A stretch of DNA of 64,000 nt from Diploscapter coronatus (GCA_964036155.1 OZ038423.1:64867249-64931248), one strand, 5' to 3'; numbered from the stretch's first letter, positions 25,201-38,254 are shown. Notes: generated by a model not told the origin, from the sequence alone. Made by a program: numbers and translations.

Positions 25201-27454
25201 AAATCTGAGGATGTGTGAATATTTTTGAAAAATTGTCATAATTTTCGAATTCGACACATGTCAATTCTTATATCTGTTAAGTTTTGCAGTTTATTGGAGT
25301 TTAAATTTTATAGTCTTAAATTTTAAGGTTGTTAGAATAAGTGTCGGCGCAAAGACACTGCAGATTTAACAATGAAAAAGATTTTTTTGAAGTTGTTGCA
25401 AATTCTACTCGCAAAACAAATAAAAAAAATTCAGCATTTTCAATTTATGGTATTCTAGCTTAGCACTCATTTTGTTTCATATTTTCAAGATTCAGCAATT
25501 GCAATTCAGAAATTCAGGTTCTAGTTGATGCAAATAGGCATGAATTCTTCGATGATCATTCTCATTTATTCGATCTCGAGTGGAAACGTCCTTGGTGGTT
25601 GATTGAGAATTACATATTCGGAATTAAACCCGTCGAGTTTGTCTGGAAAAAGGATTCAATAGAATCGAAATCATAATTTCAGAGCTGCATCTTCAATTAG
25701 TCCATACAAAAAGTCGAATCAAATTCGCAGCGAATTTAATCCAAATCGGAAGTTTCTAAAGAGGATTCAGGCAAGATTATTTTGCTTATTTCCTTGTTAA
25801 AACGTGCAAAGATAATTTTCAGAATCAAATAACTCGGATTGTAAATCTGCAAAATAGTGGAACAGACTATATATCTTGGACGAGTCAATTGCTCAATGAC
25901 AACTCGTCGTGCTTGTATGACAAAATTGTGAGTTATATCTAGGGACCACAAATGGCTTTGAAAGATTTATATATGTCGGTAGTTTTCATTCCCAACAAAT
26001 GAATTACGATGTAACTGAAAATCCGCGAAAGAAATAGATAATAGAAATAATTCCACCGAAGGCAGTCATCACAATGAACACGTTTTCAATTTACGAAATC
26101 GCTATGAGCACAAGTGAGCACGCAACTTTCGAGCTGATTTTTGGTACAGAACCGTTTTATTGGATGGTTCATCAAATTAGACAATGCCTTTTTATGCCGA
26201 TCCACTTTGAAAAATACTTACTTCCTATTTTTGGGATTTCAAATGGCCACTTTTTGGAACAACGCAAAAATGCAAGGGGACAGAATCTGCGGTCCCTAGT
26301 GATATCGTATCAATTTAGATTTTCATTGACAAACTTATCAGATTCAAAACGAATGCTTCATGAACTTCGCTGGTTCTCAGAACAAGTTACCTTCATCGTT
26401 TCCGGAAGATAAAGCTGTACTCCCCAGCGATGGTCCTATTTTTGATGGAAATATGACACTATTGGGGTATGAATCTTAATTTTACTGCAATAGTTAATAT
26501 GCATGTCCAGGTACTACATATCCGTGCCATCGCAATATAAACTGAAAGTGGATGACAAATCCACAAAAGCACTCTTCAACAACATCAACACAAATTGTGA
26601 ACGACTGCAAAGAATACTCAGTTGGATTTCGATCAAATATTTTTTCATGAATTTGTTCTTCAGATGTAGATGTATTCTGCATGTCATCTTCTGAAGTCAC
26701 TCGATTCTTCGATATAACCAATACGATGAGGTAAACAATTTGCAAATTCTTGAGTAGGTCCAGAAACATAATTCAGTTCTTCGACAGTCTCTTCTGTGAG
26801 TGCATCTCTGATCATCTCTCTGTTGGTAGTAGCCCTGTGCACTCGTCACGCCCTCATCTCCCTGCTGTCGATCTTCATCATCCTTTCAATTATCTTTATC
26901 ATTACAGCCATTCTGTTGCTCTTCGGTTGGCAGCTGGGCGTGGTCGAATCCACTATTCTCGTCCTCACAATCGGTCTTTCATTCGACTACACTCTCCACT
27001 ATGCAATTGCACTCAAGAAGAATGTTGAAACTGATATTGTTCTCAAGTTGAGGCAAGCAACATAGAAGAAGTTTATATCATATTCTTTCTCAAGTTTTGA
27101 CGCCCAAATTCTAAACAAAACTTCGACTTTTTCAATCAATTAATGTAATACCAACAAGATTTTAGTGAAGCAAATCGTGAAGCTGGCTTGGCTTGTTTGT
27201 TGGGAGCGGTGACTTCGATTATGGCAGGATTACCCCTCCTATTCACTCAGACAGCTGCATTCTTCCAAGTAATCACATCTCGCCCTTTGTAGATAGAAAA
27301 TTTATTAATCTCCCAGGTCGGCACAATGCTTGTAGTTCTCGGCATCGTTTCCTTTTCCGGAGCAGTCATTCTATTTCCCGCTTCTGTAGCAGTATGGGCT
27401 AATTCTGCAAGGCGAAAGCATAACCGTGAAAAAGTTGTCGTTTTCAGAATGTAA
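22261..27454 (+). CDS. Dispatched/CHE-14-like RND transporter
   Basis: Twenty-two exons give 2826 nt and 941 residues: 22261-22280, 22327-22450, 22494-22588, 22912-23013, 23057-23183, 23240-23290, 23333-23508, 23555-23702, 23744-23918, 24261-24370, 24419-24535, 24582-24763, 24876-25143, 25518-25636, 25683-25770, 25823-25927, 26342-26466, 26511-26620, 26664-26730, 26777-27052, 27166-27268, 27317-27454. TM1 lies at about residues 14-35, followed by GFETRRTD (49-56), close to the GFEPRGT signature of Dispatched. An extracellular loop precedes a sterol-sensing-like TM block with IGADDAFVL (Asp 401/402 in TM4). A second loop and TM block carry GLSFDYTLHY (Asp 840 in TM10). Both sets of intramembrane Asp used for ion coupling in RND proteins are present. 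Dispatched exports lipid-modified Hedgehog in animals; CHE-14 in C. elegans acts in apical secretion, and nematodes lack true Hedgehog, so the cargo here is unknown. Two predicted introns use GC donors. An AATAAA overlaps the stop codon. Confidence 0.9.
22640..22697. repeat. Short hAT-like MITE in a Dispatched intron
   Basis: A 58-bp element in intron 3. It begins CAGGGATGCACGCATTTC and ends GTGCACCCCTG, so the ends are inverted repeats (CAGGGATGCAC against CAGGGGTGCAC). Flanks GCTGTAAT and GTTTCAAT agree at 5 of 8 positions, a weak target duplication. Confidence 0.55.
25939..26299. repeat. Inverted-repeat element in a Dispatched intron
   Basis: Most of the 414-nt intron between exons 16 and 17 lies between CTAGGGACCACA and, at the other end, TGCGGTCCCTAG. 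These are inverted copies of each other (11 of 12 positions). The 361-bp interval has one long frame that shows no family resemblance and is best read as non-coding. Confidence 0.45.
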
Positions 27455-27459
27455 ATAAA
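27454..27459 (+). terminator. Poly(A) signal candidate overlapping the Dispatched stop
   Basis: The sequence ATGTAAATAAAG contains the stop codon TAA and an AATAAA that starts on its last base. If used, the 3' UTR would be only about 10-25 nt. Other AATAAA motifs occur further downstream. Confidence 0.3.
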
Positions 27460-29403
27460 GTTCCCATAGCTTATTAAGAAAAAAGATAGTAGAATATCGA
27501 AAAAAAAATGAGTTGCTCGTCATCCAAGCACGATGCAAAGATCCGACTTGATCGATTTTAGATGAACTCTGCTTCTATTTGAAAATTTTACGGAAGAAAT
27601 ATAATGTCGACCCATAAAAGTTAAACAATATCTCAGTCTTTGGTATCATACTTATTTCTTAGGATTTAGACAGGTTACAAATTTAAAAATATCATTAATC
27701 CAGATATTCGGGGACACGAAATTTCGGTTCATTGAGATTAAATTCGAAGAAAAGTCTACTCATGTAATGAAACAAAGCATAGCAAATCTATGATACAGAA
27801 AAGACCGACAAAGTCAATATGTATGAAAAACGTGATAAGCAATGAAAAAGCTCGTGCAAAAACGAAGGAATTATCACGGTATTAGGGTGCATTAGTGATA
27901 GAAAAAAATGACGAAAATTGATGCCTGTGGATAGAAAAAAGGATGGGAAAGGAACACGAATTCGAGAAGATCGATTGCCGAGAAAAGAGCTCTACTGAAA
28001 GAAATGAATGCAGTTAGTTCAAAATGAACTTGAACACTTACAGCCATTCTGTCCTCTGTGTGTGTAATAAATATGTATGCAGAGCCTTCCCTTTCCCCTT
28101 CTAACTAACAACTAACAATCAGCATTATGTCAGTATCAGTTTCTGTTTCTATTAGATGGCTATTACAAGACCCTCTCTCCTTCAGTTTGTCTTTCATTCC
28201 TTCTTCTCTTCATATTCATAGCCTCTTTGCATACCTTCCTTCAGTCTTTCAATGACCAACTCCACTCGTTATGCCCTGCAATTTATACAGCACTCAATTT
28301 CGTCTCAATTATTTATGGCTCACAATAATCGGGCTACCTCTAGCTCAGCTTATACCTATTTTGAGCAGAATGCACAAGATAATATGTTGCAGCCATCAAA
28401 TTCATATCATTCTCGTTTTGTGACGAAGAAATCGCTTCTTCAGAGGTGCATTTTTTATTTTTTTCATCATCCAGTCATCTCGAATTTGGCAGTTGAGCAC
28501 GTTTATTTTGAAGTAGGGTCTCCAAGTGAGTTGCAGAAGCCAATCGCAGGAGGGAAACGTGGTATCTTCCTTCTTTTTAGTTTGCTTGCTTCAAGTTTAT
28601 AAATTCATCTGCCGTGCACCATCATCATCCCTCCTTCGATGTTCTTCTCTCCTTCCTTCTCGAGTTTTGCCATTTTCATTTCCATTTTCTCGCCAGCTTT
28701 CAAGTAGACACGCCCAATACAGCAGCGCTGCAGTTCCTTCTCGAGCCTATGCATTGCATAGCTGCATTTCTCCATGCTATTCCTTCATTCCCATATTGCA
28801 AAGGCCATCAGCAGCTTTCCCCCTATCCTCTCATTTCTCTGCAGCGCCATTGCATCCCTGTCTGTTTTCTCTCCCTTCTCTGTCCTCTCTCCCTTCCTTT
28901 CACTCTCTCTCTCTCCTCTCCTTCCCTCTCCTCAGCTCCGTTTCAGTTTTCACCTCTCCGATTCGGCTCCGTCTCTATCCAGTCATCGAGTCATTCCCCA
29001 TTCAGTGTTGTGCAGTTGTCCCCCATTCTGTCCAGCATCCTTCACTTTCCATGATTGCTGCAGTCAGCAGTCCTCGCTCCAATCGATTGCTCTGTCCCCT
29101 TTCCTTTTCCCTGTCCTTTCAAAATCTGATTAGATTTGCCCCATTTCATTCAGTCTCTTCCATTCTCATCCTCATCCTCGTTCGTCGTCAATTCAGCAGC
29201 TCGAAATATCGTGTATTCTTCAACTTAAATGTCCTTCTTCAGGCAGCTGCAATTGTGCGCCAATTCCACTCTGGAACAATCACTTATTCATTCTGTTAAC
29301 AATCGAGCATCGTTTTGAAGAAGGAACGGGTTGGAATAGGTAATTGAAAGAAAATTTCTCGGTTCTGAATCACGAGTAAAAGTTGCAGAGTGAAGTCTAG
29401 GCG
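27455..29403. other. Intergenic region with a pyrimidine-rich tract
   Basis: No exon chain is supported. About 28560-29240 is strongly C/T-rich on the plus strand, with runs such as CTCTCTCTCTCCTCTCC. This produces open frames of up to 257 codons in several overlapping frames at once, full of Ser, Phe, Leu and Pro, which is a composition effect. It lies immediately upstream of striatin and may be promoter or 5' leader sequence. Confidence 0.5.
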
Positions 29404-32400
29404 ATGGTAATTGCTGGGAACAGCGGACAAGAAGAAGTAAGCAGGACAGCTGGAATGCAGAACAACGGGGACAACAAGGAGGATTCTGTGAGTTACATTT
29501 TTGGCTAATCCTGCAAAACTGATCAACAATCATAGTTCACGATAATTATGAGATCATTTGGGCAAAGATGGTCGCTAAATGTTAAAATGGGAACTGCTTG
29601 CCAGTAGTGTAATTATTTTTATCCCCACACCATTCTATGACAACCTAGAAAAAGGGCTTCCTGTATTAGGCACCGCCATTATCTATATTAGATATCGAGT
29701 TTTAGGGTGAGAGATTGTAGACAAATAGAAGAAATGGGAAAAAGGTCCAGCGTCTAGTACAGACGGTGTCTATACAGGAGGCCGGAAGACAAATCTCAAA
29801 ACCCTCGAACCATGCTAAATAGTTTGAGAAAAGAACCTTTTCCCTATCATTCATTTCTTACTCTATTTCACATATTTGAAGGCTTGACGTTCCCAAATAG
29901 TCTCACTTTGTTTGAAACTTGACAAAGAATATATTCTTACGTAATTTAGAGGAACCAGCGCAATTATTATGTTAACTTTCCTACTTTCGTCGTTTATCAC
30001 TGCATAAAATTCATCGTGCTCCAATAGAATAATGTGCGCTATATTTCGAATGACAATTAGTTTCCACTTCCTCCTTTTTGTACCGAAATATACAATTGAT
30101 TGACGCAGAATTATTGAAATTCATACTCAACCTGATCAATGTCACAGCTTATTTCTCTCATTTAAGGTGCGTCCTCCTCCATACCAGATGCACGGAATCC
30201 TGCACTATCTGCAGCACGAGTGGAGTCGATATGAAATGGACAGGGCCAAGTGGGAATTGGAGAAGGCTGAAATGCAGGTAAAATATCGCTCTTAATCATA
30301 TCTTCTGATGGTTTCTAATGAACAGAGTTATCATTTATCAATAATCTGCCAAATATTGTAGCTGATCTTATATTTTTGCCAGACATTTACTAAACTTGTC
30401 CCATTCATGCACCGTACCAACAAATTCTTGGTGGTAATTACCTGAATGTTTTTTGTCGTAAATCATTTTTCACAATTTAGAACTGATTGAAATTGCAGGC
30501 TCGCATTGCCTTTCTGCAAGGAGAGCGAAAAGGTCAAGAGAATCTGAAACACGACCTGATCAGACGCATCAAAATGCTCGAGTACTGTCTCAAGCAGGAA
30601 AGGTTTGTTGACAGAGACATTGCTCTTTGCAAGAAAAAATTTCTTTTAGAGCCAAAAACTACCGCCTGACTCACAATGGAGAGGATCCTCCCGAATTCGA
30701 GGAAACAGAAGAGAAACTTGGTTTGTCATCACTCCCCCTTTCCCCTTTCATGTTGATGTGCCGATTCAGAACCAGTGGTGCCTTCCGACGTGGATGCCTA
30801 TCCTCTGGAAATGGCGAGTGCCTCGGGTTGGAAACACGGCCGACAACTGCTCAAGAAGTATCTCATGGTTAGTTTGCATATCCCTTTAGTTTCTACAGGA
30901 TTTAAAGAAAGGAATTGTTTACAAGACCTAACTTTTTTATCTGAACAAATCAAATTTCCTTGTTCAAACGGAATTTTGTGGGTGATAGTCTACATTGACC
31001 GGCAAAAACTTATGACGATGCATATTTCTAAAATGTTCCATATCATGATTTTCGTTGAAAAGAGTTTCTAATCTCTAAAATTATACTTGAATATGACGTC
31101 GAGTTACAAGAATCTTCAAAGTTACATCCAAACTGGTTCATGAATAATCTAGAAATCAGTCATTTCAAAAATCATACACTCACTCGTTCAAACTTTCATG
31201 CGCCCACTGCACTCACAATTTTAATCGAAAATTCCACAAATAGAATGGCTTTTAGTTTTTTCGGAATTATATTAGTCGTTAGATTTATTTTTAAAGTCCA
31301 CTGACATGCGATACACGGTTGGAAAATAGCTAATATTTTGACGGTAAACAACTGATGCACTTTGTATTCTCAAGGAAGACAAAGTTTATAAAGTGTTGTC
31401 AATCTCCTCAAACTTGTTTAGCAAAAATATTTAGACTTCATTTGAAAGGATGAAAAATGTATAATGATTAGAGATTTCATTGATCTCTTTCTGCAAAACT
31501 CGTAATAATCGAATACAGATGTCGCTCTTTTTCAGGAAATCGGCTACTCCGAACAGATTTTGGATGTTCGCTCGTTTCGCGTCAAAAATCTGCTCGGCCT
31601 GATTTCCCCTGGAGATTTGCCTTCGAATGAAAGAAATACGGGCAAAGACACAGACGGGGGAAGGTAAGGGAAAATAAAGTAATTAAAGTGCATGGCGAAT
31701 GGGAAGTTCGTATACAAAGAATAATAGATGTGCGTCAATTTGCACGACATACACTTCCCCTTTCTCCATTATGTTGTATCCTTTTGAGCAGTGGTATCTT
31801 TGCATTTTGACGCTCACTTATAAATTACGCTAGAGAACTTATTTACCCCGAAATTTCAATATGAAAGAACACACACGAAACAATGTATCTTCAGTGACTC
31901 TGACAACGACTTCGACCAGAACCTGGAGTCGGCCGTGGATGTGATTGATGAAGGATTCTCATTCCTGAAGGCTGAGAAGGGAGGGGATGAATGGTCTCTC
32001 ACCAATCAGGACGCCATCAACAAACTCAAAGAGAAATACATGTGAGTTCATGATTATTCGTACTTTTTTGACTCCCTATGAAATTCACCAGACTTTAGAA
32101 CTAGGGAGTGTAGGGAAAAGGAAAATGGCGTGAATTTTACAAATGATAATAATGGTGAACTGGCGAATTGTACAGGAGGCCCTTTTTCATAATTCATAAA
32201 TATCAAGCAAAATTGAATTCAAAAATGATAAACCACCACCATGTGAGGCATCTCTTACTTTCTGTTTTTGTTCCGCAAAACTTGATAATTTCAGAGTAAT
32301 CTAAATTACTGGTGTTAAGATCAGATCAAATTTTGTTCTAGCTTGATATTTCCTCTATTTTCTTCGATTTTTTGAAAGATCCCTAAAATAGTTCTTTTAT

Positions 32401-35400
32401 CGTCGCAATTTGAAATTAGTCCCATGGATTTTTACGGCGATATCTCTTTCAAATACTTGTTAAAGCGACGCATTTTCAGCAGCGAAAAGCATGTACAGGA
32501 TTCGAAGCAAAAGAAGGGAGGCTCGGCGACGAATGGATCTGAAAAGACAGCTGAAGGAGAGGAGCAGCAGCAGCAAGCAGGAGAACAGGACAAAGCTAAT
32601 CTCGACATGCTCAGTTAGAATGACTTATTGCTAAAGGGGATAAGTAATATGCCTGATTCAGATGACGTGCTTCCGATGCCTGCAGGAGCAGCAAGAGGCA
32701 ACAGAGGGCAGTACGTGGACATCGACGCTGCACTCGGCCTTCCTCCTCAGGACGAAATCGACATCAAGAACTTCAGTGATGATGTGAGGCATTTTACTCG
32801 TATGAAAACGTGAAAGCTATCTTTTCTTTCTTCTAAATTCTGGAGCAAAATGCTTCATTCATTCTTCTAGTTACAATTTATATTTTTTCGTGAAAACTCC
32901 TACAAGATCGTTTAGTTGAACAAACAGTTGAAGAGAAGTGATGAAATTTTGATTGCTGATTGCCTCAATTTTCAGGATGACCAGTCGATGCGAGCAGTCA
33001 AATGGAATCTGAAGACGACGCTGCGCTCTCATTTGGACGTCATTCGGGCCATGCAGGTATTCTTTTACATTCTTTATTTATTTGATTCGTTTGTTGAATT
33101 CTCAATTTTCAGTTCCACCCCGTCGAGCCCGTTTTGATCACTGCGAGCGAGGACGGCACTGCAAAGCTGTGGAATCTGGAGCCTGCAAAGAAGGACGAGA
33201 AACACAGTAAGGAAATATGATTTTTCTTCTTGCAATAGATATTTTTCAGACACAGGGGGAGAGCTGGAGCCAGTCTATACGTTCCGGAGCCACATCGGCC
33301 CTGTTCTCTGCATGGATCTGTCTCCCACTGGAGATCATCTCTACACTGGTATGTCTTTATCATTTGATTGCAAATTTGGAAAACTCGTTATTAGTGCTCT
33401 ATTATCTTCATGTTTCGGAAGTTTGGCTGCTTGAGATGTTCAACAACAAAATACTTTTATCATTATCTATTTATCCTTTAGGTGGATTGGACGGGTTGGT
33501 CAGCTGCTTCAATGTGCCCAGCAGTAACAGCGACCCGCACGAGGCATACGGTAACACCATTTATGCTATTTGAAATTTTTAAGAAAAAAAACCACTAATA
33601 ATATAAAATTATACCGAAGTGTCATTAATTTTATTCTTTGCTTCCTTCTATTACTGAGGGAAATGACTTATTTTGATTATCGCCTATTTCAAATAGACCC
33701 AATTATCTTCATTTTTCATATGTATGACGAAATCGATTTTAAAAACTCTAAAGAATGGTTACAAATCATCAAGTAACACGATTTTCAACCTCGTATTTAG
33801 ACCCCCGTGTTTTGTCCGAAAAACTGATCGGCCACGAGGACGCAGTCTGGTCAGTGGCTTATCACTCGTCCAGCAACCGCATCGTCTCTGCCTCCGCGGA
33901 TTCCACCATCAAAATCTGGGAACCTGGTACTTCATTTACATGTTTCGGAAAAATGAGTAATCTCGTTGCAGGCAATTTCAACGAGCCCCTGCAGCGAACG
34001 ATGTCCGCCCCCAAGCCCGGACTCATTCCGACTTCTGTCGACTTCGTCTCCACTGAACCTTCTCAGGTAAATTATTTTTTGCAAGTATAAATTGTTTCCT
34101 GCAAAAATTGCTGTAGATTTAAAAAAAAAAAAAGTAAAACTCTGGAATTTACAATATTTCCTTAAATTCTTGTCAATTAACGATGAATCGAAATTGTAAA
34201 TTGAAGAAAATGGAATCAACGAAAGTCGATTGTAAAATGAATTATTTGTCGCTTTTATCGGCAGACAAACAAGAATGAATATTCCAGATGCTGGCCGCCT
34301 ACACGAATTCATTTGCTCAGATCGTGGATCTGGAAACGGGCTCTTCCGTTCTCAGCTTCGACTTTGGAGAGGGTTTGTTTGAATCCTTCGAATAGGCCAA
34401 TTATTGTCTGTTTGCAGATGCCTCCTCGACAGCTCGCATCACTCGAATCATCTCCCACCCAACCATGCCAATCACCATCGTCGCTGGCGACGACAGGAAG
34501 ATTCGATACTTCGACAATGCTAATGGTGGGTACTTCTTGTGAAAATACATTTTCTTACCTTATCATATACGCCTGATCATTTCAAAATTACTGGCAATGA
34601 TTAATTGAGATCCGAATTTTTCACTTTCCAACTGACTTCCTAGAGCCTATTATGAATGTATGCAATCATGATTTTGTGTTGAAATGCTGATAATTCATTT
34701 GTATTGGAGTTACCTGGCTTTTAAATATATTAAATTAATTTCAGGTCAACTAATTCATTCGTCGGTGGCGCACGTGGAGGGCATTTCCTCGCTGGCAATC
34801 GATCCGAATGGCCTCTATCTGCTGAGTGGCAGTCACGACGGGTCGCTCAGGCTCTGGCAGATGGAGAAGAGAATATGTCTCCAGGTCAGATATTTACTCA
34901 GGCTCAAATTAACGCATAAAATGAATAATGTTTGAAGATAAAAGTGAACCTACATTTTCCAATTCAAAATCAACCCTTCAAATAATTAGAGCAGGATGGT
35001 TCTAGTTACGTGTTCGAATTCAGCTTCAATTAATTGACTTCAAATTGATATGTAGTTATCACAGAAATTTATTCTTTTCCCAAACAAAAATGACGATACA
35101 CATGAAATGCTGCAACTCGATTGAAAAGAAGCTGGGTTAAATAAGCGCAATCTTGAAACTGAATTGCTCATGAATATTCAATTATTCTTTATTCATTTAT
35201 AAATCCTTATAAAATGAGCAAATCAAAACCCTTTCTAGCAGTTCATAAATCCAAAAAGAAGAAGATAAGTCAAGACATCTATTGATCAATATCTTTTTCC
35301 GAACTGATCATTTCATGTCTCTTTGATCTGTGATGTGCTACATGAACGCATTCTTCGGAGCTTGATAATCACTAATTCCACTAAATGTTTTACTCGATCA

Positions 35401-35580
35401 TTCATCACAGTTCTAATTTGTATTTTATTCAAAACTATAAATATTCAGGAAATCTCTGCGCACCGCAAGAAGTACGATGCCTCGGTGACTTCGGTGGCGT
35501 TCCATCCTTCGCGTCCTCTGATCGGCTCTGCGGGTGCAGACGGTTTGGCCAAGGTCTATTCGGCTCAGCAGGACTCCTAA
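29404..35580 (+). CDS. cash-1: Striatin (STRIPAK scaffold, WD40 protein)
   Basis: Nineteen exons give 2028 nt and 675 residues: 29404-29487, 30167-30277, 30499-30602, 30650-30720, 30770-30867, 31536-31663, 31895-32041, 32480-32613, 32662-32783, 32976-33056, 33113-33206, 33250-33348, 33482-33550, 33801-33926, 33972-34066, 34288-34372, 34418-34525, 34745-34884, 35449-35580. Residues about 29-100 are the striatin N-terminal block: YQMHGILHYLQHEW (the caveolin-binding region) and a coiled coil through RIKMLEYCLKQER. A poorly conserved acidic/Gln-rich linker follows (GEEQQQQAGEQ). From about residue 340 there is a WD40 propeller, with repeats such as HLDVIRAMQFHPVEPVLITA and KLWNL, GHEDAVWSVAYHSSSNRIVS, and a final ADGLAKVYSAQ. 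Striatin is the regulatory B''' subunit of PP2A that assembles the STRIPAK complex with MOB4, STRIP and GCKIII kinases. cash-1 is the C. elegans orthologue name. The start ATG lies 15 nt after a GTTGCAG acceptor-like site. Confidence 0.93.
29655..29783. repeat. MITE, CTTCCTGTA family, copy 1
   Basis: A 129-bp element in striatin intron 1. It begins GGCTTCCTGTATTAGGCACC, and its other end in reverse complement is GGCCTCCTGTATAGACACCG, a clear terminal inverted repeat of about 20 bp. Related copies lie at 32085 and 62086. Confidence 0.6.
32085..32182. repeat. MITE, CTTCCTGTA family, copy 2 (one end lost)
   Basis: A copy in striatin intron 7. It shares GGGAGTGTAGGG, a GGTGAA-containing interior and the end GTACAGGAGGCC with the copy at 62086. 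The left terminal repeat is truncated to about TTCACCA. Confidence 0.5.
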
Positions 35581-38254
35581 TCCACTCCATCCTTTCCCTC
35601 CCCATGTTCATCTTCGTTCTCCCTGGTTGTTCATATACAATTCAGTATGTCACATCCTCTTTGCGTTCATCACAAGATCACATCATGATGAATTGTTATT
35701 AGTATTTGTTCACCATTTCAAGTCAAATACTAATTTTATTGGGACTTTTACCTGGAATATTTATAACTTTTCTTCACAACAATTTCAAAAATACGCGTAA
35801 TTAGTTTTCTTTTCTCGAATGTGTGTTTTAATTTTGTAGTGAATCATTTGATTTGAGTTGACGTCAGTGATTTTTCTTTAATTTTTAGAGTGGAAACTTC
35901 TCTTCTCACCTGTTTTCTTCTTACTATTAGAAATTGATTCATTCATTTTAATGTGGTTTTAATTCTACAAAGTGATGTTTTATTGATTTTCATTAGCCAA
36001 TACAAAAGGTCATTTTCGGAGCTGTTTCTTTTCTGTTCCCTTCTAAATAGTTTTAAATCCATTAATCTAATCCTTGAAAAATCATATTTTTATTCAATTT
36101 GAAGTTTTTTCAAGTAGGAAACTCTTGTTATTTTGAATTTAGAGAAATTTGATTCAAATTCATCATAACAAGATGTATGATTTTTCAAGCATCCCACAAT
36201 TCATGAATTCATTCGCACCTCGGTGTTTTCCTTTGTTCATTTCACCATTTCCTTCTTCAAAGTTTATCATTTCAATTGTGTGCGTATCAACCCAGCGGTA
36301 GCTATCCATATTCGACTTCTTTAATTCGTTCAATTAAATTTGATTAATCCATTATTTATCATCAACCATTTATCCGTCCTCCTCTCTGATTTAGTTATTT
36401 TCTATCCTGGCAACAATTTCCAGATCTGATATTTGCACATCCCAATTCGACTTTTTAATCAAGGGCTTCTTGAATAATTCACTAGTTTTTCATGTTCCTG
36501 CTTCGTAAACTGAAACATTTTCGTGAATTTCGATTGGTTCGCTGGTGAATTATCCAAGTTGCCCCAATCAAGAGGTGAATTTTTAGCGAAATTCAGTCAT
36601 TTTGATCAACTTTGATGGTAACTTTGTTGCAATCTTTGTCGTGTCTTACTTCCCCTCCTACATGTGTTGTTCCTATTTACTATTTTATGCAAACCATTCA
36701 ATATCGCGAGTAGGTGAAAATGATGATATCAGAAAGCCGTTCAAACTTACATAAATCTCATTTTCTCTGCTAAACGATAGCAGAATTTCTGCCTCTAAAA
36801 TTCAATATTCATCATTATTTTATCGTTGTTTTATCCATTTACTCGATAGTGAAGATGAACGAATAAATTATGCGAAAATGTCCACATTCATCTCTGCATG
36901 TTCTGTGTGTGCTCGAATATAGCGGGAAAGGCATTTGATTGAGTTAGTGCAAATTGAATGTGCAGAGGAGGGGGCTCCTTGCTGCCGTTTTCCCTTGCTC
37001 CTAACCATTTTTCTCCCCTTCTTTTTCTGCCCAGCTCTGATGCATCTTTGATTTTTATTTGATGGCAGTGCTCCTTCCACCCTGCCTGCCTTGTCTGCTT
37101 CCCTCTCCTTTCTTTTCAATTCTTCCTTCCGTTTTCCTATTCTCCTTTATCGAATTATTCCCTTCAAGTTTCCAATTATCGCTGCCAAATTGATTTCCAT
37201 TGCATTTCAAATAAATGAAAACCAACTTTTCAAAACACAAACTTGACAATTTCCATCCCTCATTAAATGGTCGGATTGGCAGAAAACAATTGTTCTTGAA
37301 TTAATATTTACCCGAATTTCCTATTTTACCATTTTTGGTTATCAAATATGTGTCAATATTACTCATTTCCTTTTCCGGTTCGTTCTTCTATTCATGTCTG
37401 TAACATTTTCAAAGATGTATCACTTTTTGCTCTGATATCGATTTTTGTCACCCCATTTTACGATTTTGCCAGTCGCTCTTTACGCTACTTTCTATTGAGT
37501 TGTCAGGCTGTTTGACCGGAAATGTTCGCAAAAATAATCCTTTGTAATTCACGAAACTCGCGTTATTTTGAGCGTTATTATCTGCAGATCATCCACTATT
37601 CTGTTTTCAATATAAAAGTACATCTACTATGCATTTGAAATATGTGAGAAAGATATGTAGTCGAAATTTGTCGAGGAACTAATACGAAAGGAAGTTGTTT
37701 TTTTTCATTTTTTAATGTATTTGACAAGGGTAGAATCCTGAATTCGACACATTCTTCTCTTCTTTTCATTCCCTTTATTGCCCTACTGACTGACTGATCA
37801 GCCATTGCAATTGTTTCCTTTTCTTATTTATTCGATCCCTTCCATATCTTTTCGTACAAACATCATATTTCACTGTTCTAAATAATCGATTAGTGATAGT
37901 AAATGCATTCATTTTTCCATATCAGCTCATTCATTCAATTTTACTCCTCATTTCACATTCCATTGCATCTAGATGTTTAGCCTCAATATTTCGTGAATTG
38001 TTTGCATTGAACCTTCATATTTTGCTACTTGTTTGTTTAAAATATCGAATGCTAGCATCATGTAGAGAAGATGAGATAAGGGAGGAATGTGAGAAAGAAG
38101 AGAAACACAAAGAGGGAAAGGACAAGGGGTAGTCGATTCGTTGATAAGCACGGCACAGCTCATACAGCTCACGATCAGATATGTTTGTTCGATAGCCGAT
38201 TGTTATGAATACCCCCTTATTCCATTCTGAGCCTCTGCATTCAGTGACGGGTCG
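35581..38254. other. Intergenic region between striatin and the UGT gene
   Basis: AT-rich sequence with no supported exon chain. The first part must include the striatin 3' UTR. About 36960-37160 is C/T-rich on the plus strand, like the tract upstream of striatin but shorter. A TTCAG acceptor-like site ends 11 nt before the UGT start codon. Confidence 0.5.

Noticed and set aside
26074..26412. 112-codon plus-strand frame inside the Dispatched gene
   Set aside because: It lies mostly within the inverted-repeat element in the intron and is out of frame with the confirmed exon at 26342-26466.
28526..29299. 257-codon open frame on the plus strand
   Set aside because: Several overlapping frames are open here at once because the DNA is almost all C and T. 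The translation is low-complexity Ser/Phe/Leu/Pro with no domain.
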